Positions 55,536 to 63,334 of a stretch of 64,000 nucleotides of DNA are shown here, in pieces. The position numbers and the translations under genes are program-made. Position 1 is the first letter of the stretch. Each line of letters starts with the position of its first letter. This stretch comes from JACNKV01 sp964388155 (GTDB lineage: Bacteria > Fidelibacterota > Marinisomatia > Marinisomatales > JACNKV01). Where the stretch lies: assembly GCA_964388155.1 (NCBI GenBank), contig CAYLYH010000001.1, positions 62,001 through 126,000 of the forward strand, in the 5' to 3' direction. Below the pieces are notes generated by a model. The model made no database searches, was not told the DNA's origin, and saw only the letters and a program-made list of their open reading frames with translations.

Positions 55536-56822
55536 TCACTTTCCTTTTTCGATGGTTCCGGTTAGTGTATTCAATTTTGACATAGATTTGAGATAACTCA
55601 CCAAGGCTTGTTCATAATTCAGTGTAAATATCAAATGCCGACGCTGAGCATCTATAAGAGTTAATAAATCAACTTTATCTGCTATATAGGCTTTTTCCGA
55701 AACGCTCAGAGATTCCAGACTTTTCGGGATCAGCGATTTCTTATACAACTGTACTCTGCGCTCAGCATCCTCTAATTCAAAGATTGTTGTTTCAATATCG
55801 ACGGCTAACTGATTTTTTACCGATTCAACGTGATATGTTGCGGCATCCAGTTCTAATTTTGCGGATTGAATAGACTTTTTTGTTTTTCCAAACCAAATTG
55901 GCAAATCGATGGCGACCTTAAAGAGGAGTGGATCCTTTCCACTTTCGGCACTGCCGACTTTGCTGCCGGTCCCAATATAGTCCATCCCAATTCCAATATC
56001 CGGATACCAATTCAACTTCGTTCGTTTCAATGTTTTGCTGTTCATGTTTATCCCTTGCTCAGCAGATAGCACCATCGGGTTATCTTTTTCCGCTAAACGA
56101 AAGACATCATCCGAAAAATACTCATTCGGAATAAAATCTAAAGAATCCGGGACAACGATATTCTGCAACTCCGGATCATTCAATAACGATCGAAAATTTT
56201 CTAATATCGGGAGTTGTTTTGCTTCGAGTGATTCCAGTTTGTCTTTTAATTGAATTCGTTCAATTTGCGTTTTGATTAAATCAGGGTGCCCCGCACGAGC
56301 CGTCATATATTTACTCCGAACAACCGTTTCCCAATTCAGAACTAAATCATAATTTTGCCGGGTTATGAAAATAGCTCGTGTCAAATAATAATAATCATAC
56401 CACGTTGATTTTACTGCGTGAATAATTGCCAAGCGTTTCGCCTGAAGTTGCTGAAACAGAATCTCCGCTCTTGCGGATTGGATTTCGCCTTGAGTTTTTC
56501 GTTTTCCAAACCATGGAAACTTTTGCAAAACCCCAATTTTGTATTCCTGAGGACCGATAGCGGTTTCGACATTCTCAAGGAAATAGCCAAAACTGAGTGT
56601 TGGGTTTGGCAACCCCTTTGCAACGGAAATTCTTTCCTCAGCAGCCTTCCAACGTTTAAACGCCGTGTGGATATCCACATTATTTTTTTGGGCAATATGA
56701 AGGTAGGCATTTAACATGAGCGTCTTCTGGGAGTTTGATCCCATGGTGGGAGCAAATCCGATGGTAAACACGATGACGAGTGTTAAAATATTTTGTTTAA
56801 CTTGCGCAGAATATTTACGCAT
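55536..56822 (-). CDS. cusC: TolC/CusC-family outer membrane efflux protein
   Basis: 428 aa from the ATG at 56822, chosen for its AAGGAGAAAT Shine-Dalgarno and the signal-peptide start MRKYSAQVKQNIL. The in-frame ATG at 56885 would add residues without a signal sequence. TolC pattern: long amphipathic helices and the repeated outer efflux motif (AEERISVAKGLPNPTLSFGY; PIWFGKTKKSIQSAKLELDA). It forms the outer-membrane exit duct for the metal pump. First gene of the cus operon proper. Confidence 0.9.
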   Translation of the reverse strand: MRKYSAQVKQNILTLVIVFTIGFAPTMGSNSQKTLMLNAYLHIAQKNNVDIHTAFKRWKAAEERISVAKGLPNPTLSFGYFLENVETAIGPQEYKIGVLQKFPWFGKRKTQGEIQSARAEILFQQLQAKRLAIIHAVKSTWYDYYYLTRAIFITRQNYDLVLNWETVVRSKYMTARAGHPDLIKTQIERIQLKDKLESLEAKQLPILENFRSLLNDPELQNIVVPDSLDFIPNEYFSDDVFRLAEKDNPMVLSAEQGINMNSKTLKRTKLNWYPDIGIGMDYIGTGSKVGSAESGKDPLLFKVAIDLPIWFGKTKKSIQSAKLELDAATYHVESVKNQLAVDIETTIFELEDAERRVQLYKKSLIPKSLESLSVSEKAYIADKVDLLTLIDAQRRHLIFTLNYEQALVSYLKSMSKLNTLTGTIEKGK

Positions 56823-56887
56823 ATTTCTCCTTGTTGTTTTAATTGTGAAACACAAATTTGAACCCGCACGGACGCACGAATCCAATC

Positions 56888-56905
56888 AATGGGAATTAAC
56901 CCATT
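56888..56905. promoter_or_regulatory. AATGGG-N6-CCCATT inverted repeat before cusC
   Basis: Perfect 6-bp arms in the 100-bp gap between the Cys-rich protein and cusC. Candidate operator; no regulator gene for it is seen in the cluster. Confidence 0.3.
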
Positions 56906-56922
56906 TTAATCAAAGGAGTTTT

Positions 56923-57306
56923 CTATATTCGAAGGGGTGTGAAAAAAGAAGGGGGTGGTTCAGGGGGGTGAGATATTTCTACAACGTGTGTAGATTTATC
57001 TTGATCATCAATCTCCGGTTCTATATGTACAATTTCATCAGTCGTAAAGTCGATTACATTCTCAAACTGAGAAACCGGAGCGGATAATATGGGAATAAAC
57101 AGCGTTGCGTTGCTGCATTCACTCATTGCCATTGAGCAAGATTCATCCATAGATATATCCATTATGCAGCAAGAGTTTTCACCGTTTTCGCAACATGGAT
57201 TGTCACAATCATGGACTTGAATTAACGGCATTGCCGACATACTTACCATGAATGTCACAAATGTGATGGATATGAATTGTTTTACCATACACATAATATT
57301 ACACAT
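56923..57306 (-). CDS. small Cys-rich exported protein upstream of cusCBA
   Basis: 127 aa. A signal-like N-terminus (VKQFISITFVTFMVSMSAMP) is followed by a Cys/Met-rich patch, HDCDNPCCENGENSCCIMDI, and MDESCSMAMSECSN, then a proline-rich C-terminus. The composition suggests metal binding, matching the efflux genes that follow. Alternative starts are the Met codons at 57294 and 57288. No family recognised. Confidence 0.6.
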   Translation of the reverse strand: MCNIMCMVKQFISITFVTFMVSMSAMPLIQVHDCDNPCCENGENSCCIMDISMDESCSMAMSECSNATLFIPILSAPVSQFENVIDFTTDEIVHIEPEIDDQDKSTHVVEISHPPEPPPSFFTPLRI

Positions 57307-57342
57307 AGGTTAGAATAAGTTCCTAATTATTTTAATTCTACC

Positions 57343-57876
57343 TTATTTGACCAATTTTATTAACTGTCGGAAGGTCTCTCCTTCTGCGATTTCCTGAAGT
57401 TCAAAAAGAATGCTCTCTACGCTGGTTTGAGATCCGCCTGCTAAAAGAATTCCATCCAGCCCAATTTGTTTGTTAAACTCAGTCCGAGACGAAACAGCAT
57501 CAGCAACGACGGCAACATCATAATTTTCAAGCAAATCTTTCGCTGTCTGCAATACGCAAACATGCGTTTCAATTCCCGCGAGCAAAATATGGTGAGGTTT
57601 CAATGCTTCCAACTTCTTCATAAATACCTCATCACGGGCACAGCTAAACATATTTTTTATTATAGGTTCGCCCTTCAATAATTTGGAAATGTCTGGTATC
57701 GTCGGACCTAACTTGTCGGGAGTTTGTTCTGTCCATAGGATAGAAATACCCAAAAGATGTGCGCCATTTATAAGAATTTTCAGATTCCGGATAAAGTTTT
57801 CACTATCCTGTACAATTTTAGCGAGTTTTCCTTGAACATCGATGACAACAAGGACGGTATGATTTTTACATGGCAT
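57343..57876 (-). CDS. isochorismatase-like cysteine hydrolase
   Basis: 177 aa. The YcaC/isochorismatase fold with the catalytic triad visible: Asp in LVVIDVQGKL, Lys in TEQTPDKLGPT, Cys in AGIETHVCVLQTA (with the cis-peptide before T). It probably hydrolyses an amide or similar bond, but the substrate is unknown. GAGGTAAAA Shine-Dalgarno. It follows the 2'-5' RNA ligase-like gene by 2 nt. Confidence 0.88.
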   Translation of the reverse strand: MPCKNHTVLVVIDVQGKLAKIVQDSENFIRNLKILINGAHLLGISILWTEQTPDKLGPTIPDISKLLKGEPIIKNMFSCARDEVFMKKLEALKPHHILLAGIETHVCVLQTAKDLLENYDVAVVADAVSSRTEFNKQIGLDGILLAGGSQTSVESILFELQEIAEGETFRQLIKLVK

Positions 57877-57878
57877 TT

Positions 57879-58373
57879 TTACCTCAATTTTTTTTCATAG
57901 ATTAGCGACCAACTTTCGACATCTTTGCCGGTCTTAACAATTTGAAGACCACCTAACATATAGTTTGTCTTCAACGTTAATTGGTTGATGAGCTTTTGTT
58001 TATCATCTGTACCCATAATTTTGTAGATCAGACTGATATGAGGGTTGAAATTATATTTGGTATCCGAATGAAATATTTTTTCAATTTCGTCATTAACCCG
58101 GTTTAACTCTCTCGTTTGTTTAATTTGTAAAAAGAGAGTTTTCCATAATAAAGACGAATACTGTAAAGACTTAATTTTGATTGGGATTTTCTTTACATGT
58201 TTCAACATTCGATTAAGTTCTGAAATGTGATTTTGAGACACGTCATAAATTCCGCTGTAAACCGTCAAATGCGGTGAGAATATTGGAGACTGATATCGTT
58301 CACCTAACTGTTGAATTATTTTCTTCAGATAATGCGTATCCTCTTGTCCGGGTGTTAACCATACTGAGTACAT
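57879..58373 (-). CDS. 2'-5' RNA ligase / cyclic phosphodiesterase-like protein
   Basis: 164 aa. Two HxT/Sx motifs mark the 2H phosphoesterase superfamily: SPHLTVYSGIYDV (about 40-46) and NPHISLIYKIMG (about 119-125). It likely opens a 2',3'-cyclic phosphate or joins 2'-5' ends. The length fits plant-type CPDases. The start has no Shine-Dalgarno. Upstream lies the 500-bp gap with the RNA candidate. Confidence 0.82.
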   Translation of the reverse strand: MYSVWLTPGQEDTHYLKKIIQQLGERYQSPIFSPHLTVYSGIYDVSQNHISELNRMLKHVKKIPIKIKSLQYSSLLWKTLFLQIKQTRELNRVNDEIEKIFHSDTKYNFNPHISLIYKIMGTDDKQKLINQLTLKTNYMLGGLQIVKTGKDVESWSLIYEKKLR

Positions 58374-58515
58374 AGATAAAGTTAATCATTTTAACCAGAA
58401 TAATTCCCCAAAAATAATATCCCGTAAATGGCGCGGGCTGTGAACGCACAGGATTGATAATATCAGCAAATTAACTAGTGAAAACAGTACAGGATAATAT
58501 GATCTTTTTATTCTC

Positions 58516-58543
58516 TTGATTCGTAAGTCATGACCGTTATATT
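58516..58543 (+). promoter_or_regulatory. promoter for candidate small RNA
   Basis: TTGATT (58516-58521), a 16-nt spacer and TATATT (58538-58543), giving a start near 58550, about 50 nt before the closing helix of the RNA. Confidence 0.4.
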
Positions 58544-58549
58544 TTCTCT

Positions 58550-58812
58550 CGATTAATCTGCATGGTGAATCGCTTTTAGATCATTAATAATTGGTGTATC
58601 TCTCTACACGTGGCGGCTGTTTTCAAAGGTCTTTTCTGATCCTATCTCACTCCTTTTGGTTGCCTACAAAAGAATCGTGGATAGAAAAGTTTCCTTTCTA
58701 TCCTTTGAAAATGAGAATCTCTCATGCATTTACGTATGGATTATTCCATGATATTTACATAGCCCGTCCGTGTAGGGTACCTGCCATTAAAACAGTTTCT
58801 GTTTATTTTTTC
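58550..58812 (+). ncRNA. candidate structured small RNA, class unknown
   Basis: A nested set of helices. The closing helix P1 pairs 58604-58620 with 58759-58775 (CTACACG with CGTGTAG, extended by GGCGG/CCGTC and CTGT/ACAT pairs with single bulges). P2 is TTTCAAA (58621-58627) with TTTGAAA (58704-58710). Inside P2 are hairpins CTTTTG/CAAAAG (58653-58672) and GGATAGAAA/TTTCTATCC (58679-58703, 9 bp, 7-nt loop). Between P2 and P1 are ATGAGA/TCTCAT (58711-58725) and ATGGA/TCCAT (58736-58749). A terminator follows. It matches no RNA class I know, including 6S, SRP, RNase P and tmRNA signatures. Confidence 0.4.
58790..58811 (+). terminator. Rho-independent terminator of the candidate small RNA
   Basis: AAACAG-TTT-CTGTTT (58790-58804) followed by A and six T. 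Weak, AT-rich stem, but with a clear U-tract on the plus strand. Confidence 0.45.
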
Positions 58813-58820
58813 ATTCAATC

Positions 58821-58850
58821 TTGACACACCATTATATTAAGTGGTAGGTT
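58821..58850 (+). promoter_or_regulatory. promoter of the rrf2 gene
   Basis: Perfect TTGACA (58821-58826), an 18-nt spacer and TAGGTT (58845-58850), followed by AAAGGA and the ATG at 58874. ACCA and TGGT (58828-58831, 58842-58845) form a small inverted repeat across the spacer, a possible autoregulatory site. Confidence 0.45.
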
Positions 58851-58873
58851 TACAGCAAATAAAGGATAACATA

Positions 58874-59335
58874 ATGCTATACTCAAAATCAGCAGAATAC
58901 GCTATTCAAGCCATGATTTATCTGGCAGAGAAGAATTCACCCAAACCAACGATGGTCAGTGAAATCGCTGAGGCGTATGCCATACCACAACAATTTCTTG
59001 CAAAAATTGCGCAAATTTTAAGTAAACATCAACTTCTGATTGCTATTCGTGGAAGAAATGGCGGTGTCAGACTTGGCAGACCGGCAAACGAAATATTCCT
59101 GGATCAAATTGTATATGTAGTAGATGGACCTCAACAACCCGAAGCACGGTGCGTAATTGGGCTAGATAAATGTTCAGACGAAGCTCCTTGTCCGCTACAT
59201 CATAAGTGGAAAGTCATTCGAGAGGATATCCGCGATATGTTGGTCGCAGAAGATTTGGAAACATTAGCAAAAAGAGTTATTGGTAAACGAAAATTGATGA
59301 AAGAAGTCGGATTGGCTGCTTTAGTATCTGATTAG
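58874..59335 (+). CDS. Rrf2-family Fe-S transcriptional regulator
   Basis: 153 aa from the ATG at 58874, chosen for its AAAGGATAACATA Shine-Dalgarno and the family start MLYSKSAEYAIQAMIYLAEK. Winged helix (ISEIAEAY-type helix MVSEIAEAYAIPQQFLAKIA and the wing RGRNGGVRLGRPANEI). Three Cys in ARCVIGLDKCSDEAPCPLHH, spaced CX6CX5C, fit an NsrR/IscR-type [2Fe-2S] or [4Fe-4S] sensor of NO, iron or redox state. Monocistronic, convergent with the CorC-type gene. Confidence 0.9.
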   Translation: MLYSKSAEYAIQAMIYLAEKNSPKPTMVSEIAEAYAIPQQFLAKIAQILSKHQLLIAIRGRNGGVRLGRPANEIFLDQIVYVVDGPQQPEARCVIGLDKCSDEAPCPLHHKWKVIREDIRDMLVAEDLETLAKRVIGKRKLMKEVGLAALVSD

Positions 59336-59391
59336 TATAAAAATATCTTTCGCGTAATTTAAACAATTACAGCCCGGAGACTTAATCTTGC

Positions 59392-60429
59392 TTAATATTG
59401 GTTCTTTTTGCGTTCTTTATTATATTTTTCAGATGCGAGTTTTCTCATATCAACGACAGAGTCGTGCTCATCAACGATTTCTACACCCAATAAGGTTTCG
59501 ATAGCATCCTCCAGGGTAATGATACCTGTGGTGGTTCCAAATTCATCTGTCACGATAAACATTTGCTGACGTCTTTTGACAAATTCGTCTAAGATAAACG
59601 CGACGGAATCTTCTTGCTGAACAAAGTAAACCGGTTCATGAAGTTCTTCCATGGTAACATCAAACTGATCTTCCGCTTGTTTGTTCACTAAATCGTATCG
59701 GTGAATCACGCCGATTACGTCGTCCATATCTTTGTTATATACCGGAATTCTTGAAAAGGCGATTGGTGAATGTTCTTGTATTATTTCCCCAACAGTTTGG
59801 TCTTTTTGAAGTGCAAATACGACATTCCTTGGAGTCAAAACATCTTCAGCAGGAACTTCATTCAGAGTCAGTAAGTTATCTATGATATCACTTTCTTTTT
59901 CCAAAATTGTTCCTTCATGTTCTCCAACTTCTGCCATTGCAATCACCTCTTCTCGAGATACTTTTTGAGGGACTGATCGTTTGTGTATAAGTTTAGAAAA
60001 ATGTTCCGAAAAATACACAAACGGGAATGTGATAAAAATGAGACCGCGAATGGTATACGCCGCAACAGATACCAGGGATTTCCAGTAAATTGCACCGATT
60101 GTTTTTGGAATTATCTCAGAAAATATTAGGATAGATAAGGTCAAAATACCTGACGACAAGGCTACCCATTTATTACCAAATAACATCAACGTCTGTGCTC
60201 CAACACCAGCTGCACCCACCACATTCGCAATAGTATTCAGTGTTAATATCGCTGCCAACGGGCGATTGATATCTTTTTTAAGGTTTTGCATGATATCGCC
60301 GCCTAACATATCGGTTTTCGCCATCACCGCAGCGTGTGCATGGGTAACCGATAGAATGATGGATTCGAGAAGTGAACAAAGAAAAGACACCCCCAATGCC
60401 AAGAAAAAGTATAGGAACAGCAGATTCAT
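59392..60429 (-). CDS. CNNM/CorC-type membrane protein with CBS domains
   Basis: 345 aa. An N-terminal DUF21 membrane domain (FLCSLLESIILSVTHAHAAV; ILIFSEIIPKTIGAIYWKSL) and two CBS domains (VPAEDVLTPRNVVFALQKDQ; MFIVTDEFGTTTGIITLEDA). It ends soon after the second CBS. The usual C-terminal CorC/HlyC domain (total about 420-440 aa) is absent. Proposed role: Mg2+/Co2+ efflux or regulation. No Shine-Dalgarno; TAAATT lies 7 nt before the ATG. Confidence 0.9.
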   Translation of the reverse strand: MNLLFLYFFLALGVSFLCSLLESIILSVTHAHAAVMAKTDMLGGDIMQNLKKDINRPLAAILTLNTIANVVGAAGVGAQTLMLFGNKWVALSSGILTLSILIFSEIIPKTIGAIYWKSLVSVAAYTIRGLIFITFPFVYFSEHFSKLIHKRSVPQKVSREEVIAMAEVGEHEGTILEKESDIIDNLLTLNEVPAEDVLTPRNVVFALQKDQTVGEIIQEHSPIAFSRIPVYNKDMDDVIGVIHRYDLVNKQAEDQFDVTMEELHEPVYFVQQEDSVAFILDEFVKRRQQMFIVTDEFGTTTGIITLEDAIETLLGVEIVDEHDSVVDMRKLASEKYNKERKKNQY

Positions 60430-60442
60430 CTACAAGAATTTA
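60430..60442 (-). promoter_or_regulatory. TAAATT -10-like box directly before the CNNM gene
   Basis: Minus-strand TAAATT (60437-60442), 7 nt before the ATG, with no Shine-Dalgarno. Fits the leaderless pattern seen at hrcA, ftsE and rnhA. No clear -35. Confidence 0.3.
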
Positions 60443-60468
60443 CGACTTAAAGAAAGAAATTTTGTACA

Positions 60469-61164
60469 CTAATTATTTTTCTTTCGATACTGGATTCCAA
60501 ACGGAAGATACACGATTGCAAAATGTAGCAATCCCGCCAATTCAAGTCCAATTAAATGATACGGAAATTCACCCACAAGAAACGGATTCTCAACAGACGG
60601 CGGTGCGCAGAGGTACATATAATTCGCATCCAACAGCCAGTTGAGACTTCCCACAATAGGCAGAAGTAGCTGAGACCAAAGGAATATTTTCCACCATGAT
60701 CCTTTTCGCGGTTTCATCTTATATAATAAGGTCACCCAAAGCGCGGATAAAATTATTCCCCCGTGAGACACAAAATATTCAATAAAAAACAACCCATCCG
60801 TTCCTAAGGTAAATTCCGGAGTCATCAGCGAATGAAAGGCTCCCGGTATGCCCCAAAAATATACAATTTCGTACATCCACTGACGCTTAAATAACAAAAG
60901 CAAGCCTGATAACAGAGCCGATATTGCGCACATCTGCAGCGGTAAACTTGACTGAAGAGACCAACGTCCTAATGCTAATTGATACGGATGGCTGAGAATT
61001 GCCACGGAGAGTAAAAACCCTCCCAAAATGAACGTGGTTTTATGCAGCCAAACTACGTTCATCTTTTTTCCCAGGATCAAAAACAAAAATACAACGACAA
61101 CCGTAGGTGCATTTCCCACCCACCATTGTTGTCCAAATAATGGAATAATTTCATGTTCTATCAT
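60469..61164 (-). CDS. YwaF / TIGR02206-family membrane protein
   Basis: 231 aa, six or seven TM segments. Characteristic stretches: SLQSSLPLQMCAISALLSGL (SLPLHLC-type), YFWGIPGAFHSLMTPEFTLG and HLIGLELAGLLHFAIVYLPF. Function of the family is unknown; it may be a transporter or scaffold. It ends 39 bp before the CNNM-type start and is probably in the same transcript. Divergent from the hydrogenase operon. Confidence 0.85.
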   Translation of the reverse strand: MIEHEIIPLFGQQWWVGNAPTVVVVFLFLILGKKMNVVWLHKTTFILGGFLLSVAILSHPYQLALGRWSLQSSLPLQMCAISALLSGLLLLFKRQWMYEIVYFWGIPGAFHSLMTPEFTLGTDGLFFIEYFVSHGGIILSALWVTLLYKMKPRKGSWWKIFLWSQLLLPIVGSLNWLLDANYMYLCAPPSVENPFLVGEFPYHLIGLELAGLLHFAIVYLPFGIQYRKKNN

Positions 61165-61427
61165 ATTTACTCATTTCATTTGAAGGTAAAAGTACGTAAA
61201 ATTATTTGCAAAAAAAACGAAAAATCCTTTTTTAATAGGATAAACCTATCCTAATTTCTGCTTAGGAAAGAAGCAAATTTACGACAATTACACATGATGA
61301 AGCTGAGTTCAGCAGAACTTTCCCCCTGTTTGGCACCATCCCGGTTGCCACCATATTATATGTATTTTGATTTTACAATCCTGTATATTCAAACAAATAA
61401 CCACTAACTAAACGAGAAATACGTGCA
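61165..61427. promoter_or_regulatory. 263-bp divergent regulatory region before the hydrogenase operon
   Basis: Contains the palindrome TAGGATA-AACC-TATCCTA (61236-61253). Flanking ATCCT and AGGA copies could form alternative pairings. A GCTGA-GT-TCAGC element lies nearby. I could not place a confident -10/-35 for hydB. Confidence 0.45.
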
Positions 61428-62477
61428 ATGAATATGTACAATCTGAAACTAGAAAAGGTATCGGATTTCATCGTGCATCTCCAAAAATACGGAGAGGTGA
61501 TTGCACCTCATCCAATCGGAGATGCATCTTACTCTTTTTCTACGGTAACCAATCCAAACACTGTTGAATTAGACTATAACCGAACCCTTCAATCCATCAA
61601 GAAAGAGTTTCTCCCACCACGGGAGAAAATCTTATCCTATTCCACTGAATCCAATCAGTACGAAAAAGTGGAATTAAAAGCAGAACCACGGATATTTCTT
61701 GGTGTACACAGCTACGATATGCAGGCTGTTTTAAAATTGGATTTTAATTTTTCACAAGGCAATCCAGAATTGAATTATCTTAAACGAAGAGAAAATACCA
61801 CATTTATCGGTGTCTCTTACTCCTCTGATAAATATCATTTTGGTCGATCTGTCGGTATCCCTGTGGAAGAATTAAACGGTTTTGACCTGTTTCTTCGAAA
61901 AAATAAATCAGGATTTACCATTATCGTGGTAACTGAAAAAGGTGAGAAACTACTTAAAGAATTTTCGTTACCCGAAGAATCCGAAAACACACCCGAAAAT
62001 TCAATAGAGTTTTCGACACAAATTAAAATCAATTATAATCGTCTGCCCGAATTATTTGAACATGCGTGGAACTCCCCTGTTTGGGAGTCAGTTTCCAAAA
62101 AATGCGTCGGATGCGGAACATGCAACCTAGTTTGCCCGACGTGCTACTGCTTCAATGTGGAAGACGACGTAGACATCTCCCTGAAAAACGGAACCCGTGA
62201 CCGCCATTGGGACGGCTGCATGCTTAATAGTTTTGCTGCCGTCGCGGGGGGCGAGAATTTTCGTGAATCCTTGGGAGAGCGACAACGGCATCGAATCTAC
62301 CGAAAATTCAAGTACATTAGTGACATCACCGGTGAGCCATGGTGTGTGGGATGCGGTCGCTGCATCGCAGCATGCACAGCAGGCATCAGCATCGTTGATA
62401 TTGTCAATCAATTAAAAGAAGAATATGAACAAACCCATTTGACAAAATCCACCCATCAACACGAATGGGCTGGTTAG
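61428..62477 (+). CDS. hydB: group 3b [NiFe]-hydrogenase (sulfhydrogenase) beta subunit HydB
   Basis: 349 aa. The C-terminal half has two [4Fe-4S] ferredoxin motifs: CVGCGTCNLVCPTCYCFNVE (about 226-245) and WCVGCGRCIAACTAG (about 305-319), plus GCMLNSFAAVAGGENFRE typical of HydB. It transfers electrons between the FAD/NAD(P) module and the hydrogenase dimer. Stop codon TAG, overlapped or closely followed by hydG. First gene of the operon hydB-hydG-hydD-(hydA). Confidence 0.93.
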   Translation: MNMYNLKLEKVSDFIVHLQKYGEVIAPHPIGDASYSFSTVTNPNTVELDYNRTLQSIKKEFLPPREKILSYSTESNQYEKVELKAEPRIFLGVHSYDMQAVLKLDFNFSQGNPELNYLKRRENTTFIGVSYSSDKYHFGRSVGIPVEELNGFDLFLRKNKSGFTIIVVTEKGEKLLKEFSLPEESENTPENSIEFSTQIKINYNRLPELFEHAWNSPVWESVSKKCVGCGTCNLVCPTCYCFNVEDDVDISLKNGTRDRHWDGCMLNSFAAVAGGENFRESLGERQRHRIYRKFKYISDITGEPWCVGCGRCIAACTAGISIVDIVNQLKEEYEQTHLTKSTHQHEWAG

Positions 62478-62485
62478 GAAATACT

Positions 62486-63334
62486 ATGTCAGAATTCATA
62501 TATCAAGAACAACCGCCTGCAGAGCTCTATTATCCGGAAATCGCAGAGATTACGCAGGTCAAACAATTCACTGAATTAGAAAAATGGTATGAGATTACTC
62601 TCCCAAACGGACGTGATCTGAATCATCAACCCGGGCAATTTGTCCAAGTTTCACTATTTGGAATCGGAGAAGCGCCTATATCAATTACCTCCTCCCCCAC
62701 AAAAAAAGGTGCTTTTGAACTTTGCGTTCGAAATGTTGGAATGCTCACGGATAAATTACACCAGCTGGATGTCGGTTCAAAAATCGGAATCCGCGGTCCT
62801 TTCGGGCAAGGATTTAACATGGATGCCCTACAAGGGAAGGATATCCTCATCATCGGCGGGGGCATCGGGATTGTACCCCTCCGTTCTCCGATTAATTATA
62901 TTATCGATAATCGTGAGGACTTTGGAAGACTCCTCATCTGTTATGGCGCAAAATCACCCAATGAGTTGCTGTACCCGGATGAGTTAGCACTCTGGGAATC
63001 TGATCCCGGAATCGAATATCATGTCACCGTGGATAACGACACTCCGGACTGGAAAGGAAATGTCGGTGTCATCACGACGTTATTTCCTCGGTTAGATCTA
63101 GATCTCGAAAATACTATTGCCGCAGTGGTCGGTCCTCCCATCATGTATAAGTTTGCGTTGATGGCTCTAAAAACAAAAGGACTCCCGGACGAAAACATAT
63201 ATCTGTCGCTAGAACGCAGAATGAAATGCGGAGTAGGGAAATGCGGCCACTGTCAAATCAATCATTCTTATGTCTGTCAGGAAGGTCCTGTCTATCATTA
63301 TCCTGACATTAAAAATTTACCGGAGGCAATCTGA
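62486..63334 (+). CDS. hydG: sulfhydrogenase gamma subunit HydG (FAD/NAD(P)-binding)
   Basis: 282 aa from the ATG at 62486, chosen for its TAGGAAATACT Shine-Dalgarno; an ATG at 62465 overlaps hydB and is less likely. Ferredoxin-reductase fold: PGQFVQVSLFGIGEAPISIT (FAD), LIIGGGIGIVPLRSPINYII (NAD(P)), C-terminal [2Fe-2S] MKCGVGKCGHCQINHSYVCQ. It links NADP(H) or NAD(H) to the hydrogenase. The stop TGA overlaps the hydD ATG by 1 nt. Confidence 0.93.
   Translation: MSEFIYQEQPPAELYYPEIAEITQVKQFTELEKWYEITLPNGRDLNHQPGQFVQVSLFGIGEAPISITSSPTKKGAFELCVRNVGMLTDKLHQLDVGSKIGIRGPFGQGFNMDALQGKDILIIGGGIGIVPLRSPINYIIDNREDFGRLLICYGAKSPNELLYPDELALWESDPGIEYHVTVDNDTPDWKGNVGVITTLFPRLDLDLENTIAAVVGPPIMYKFALMALKTKGLPDENIYLSLERRMKCGVGKCGHCQINHSYVCQEGPVYHYPDIKNLPEAI

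Larger units (their letters stand above)
58374..58873. other. 500-bp non-coding region
   Basis: No convincing gene. It holds a small CTGTG-AACG-CACAG hairpin (58438-58451), the candidate structured RNA with its promoter and terminator, and the Rrf2 promoter. The 77-codon plus-strand open frame at 58591-58824 overlaps the RNA helices and terminator and has no Shine-Dalgarno. Confidence 0.6.

Noticed and set aside
58772..58785. T-box-like GGGTACC sequence in the RNA candidate
   Set aside because: The T-box core (AGGGTGGNACCGCG) is not matched and no specifier-loop architecture or tRNA-synthetase gene follows.
58591..58824. 77-aa plus-strand frame
   Set aside because: Lies across the RNA helices and terminator, has no Shine-Dalgarno and no recognisable protein features.
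61331..61350. Sigma-54-like TGGCAC...TTGC pair before hydB
   Set aside because: Spacing is 8 nt between TGGCAC and TTGC instead of the required 5, so -24/-12 geometry fails.
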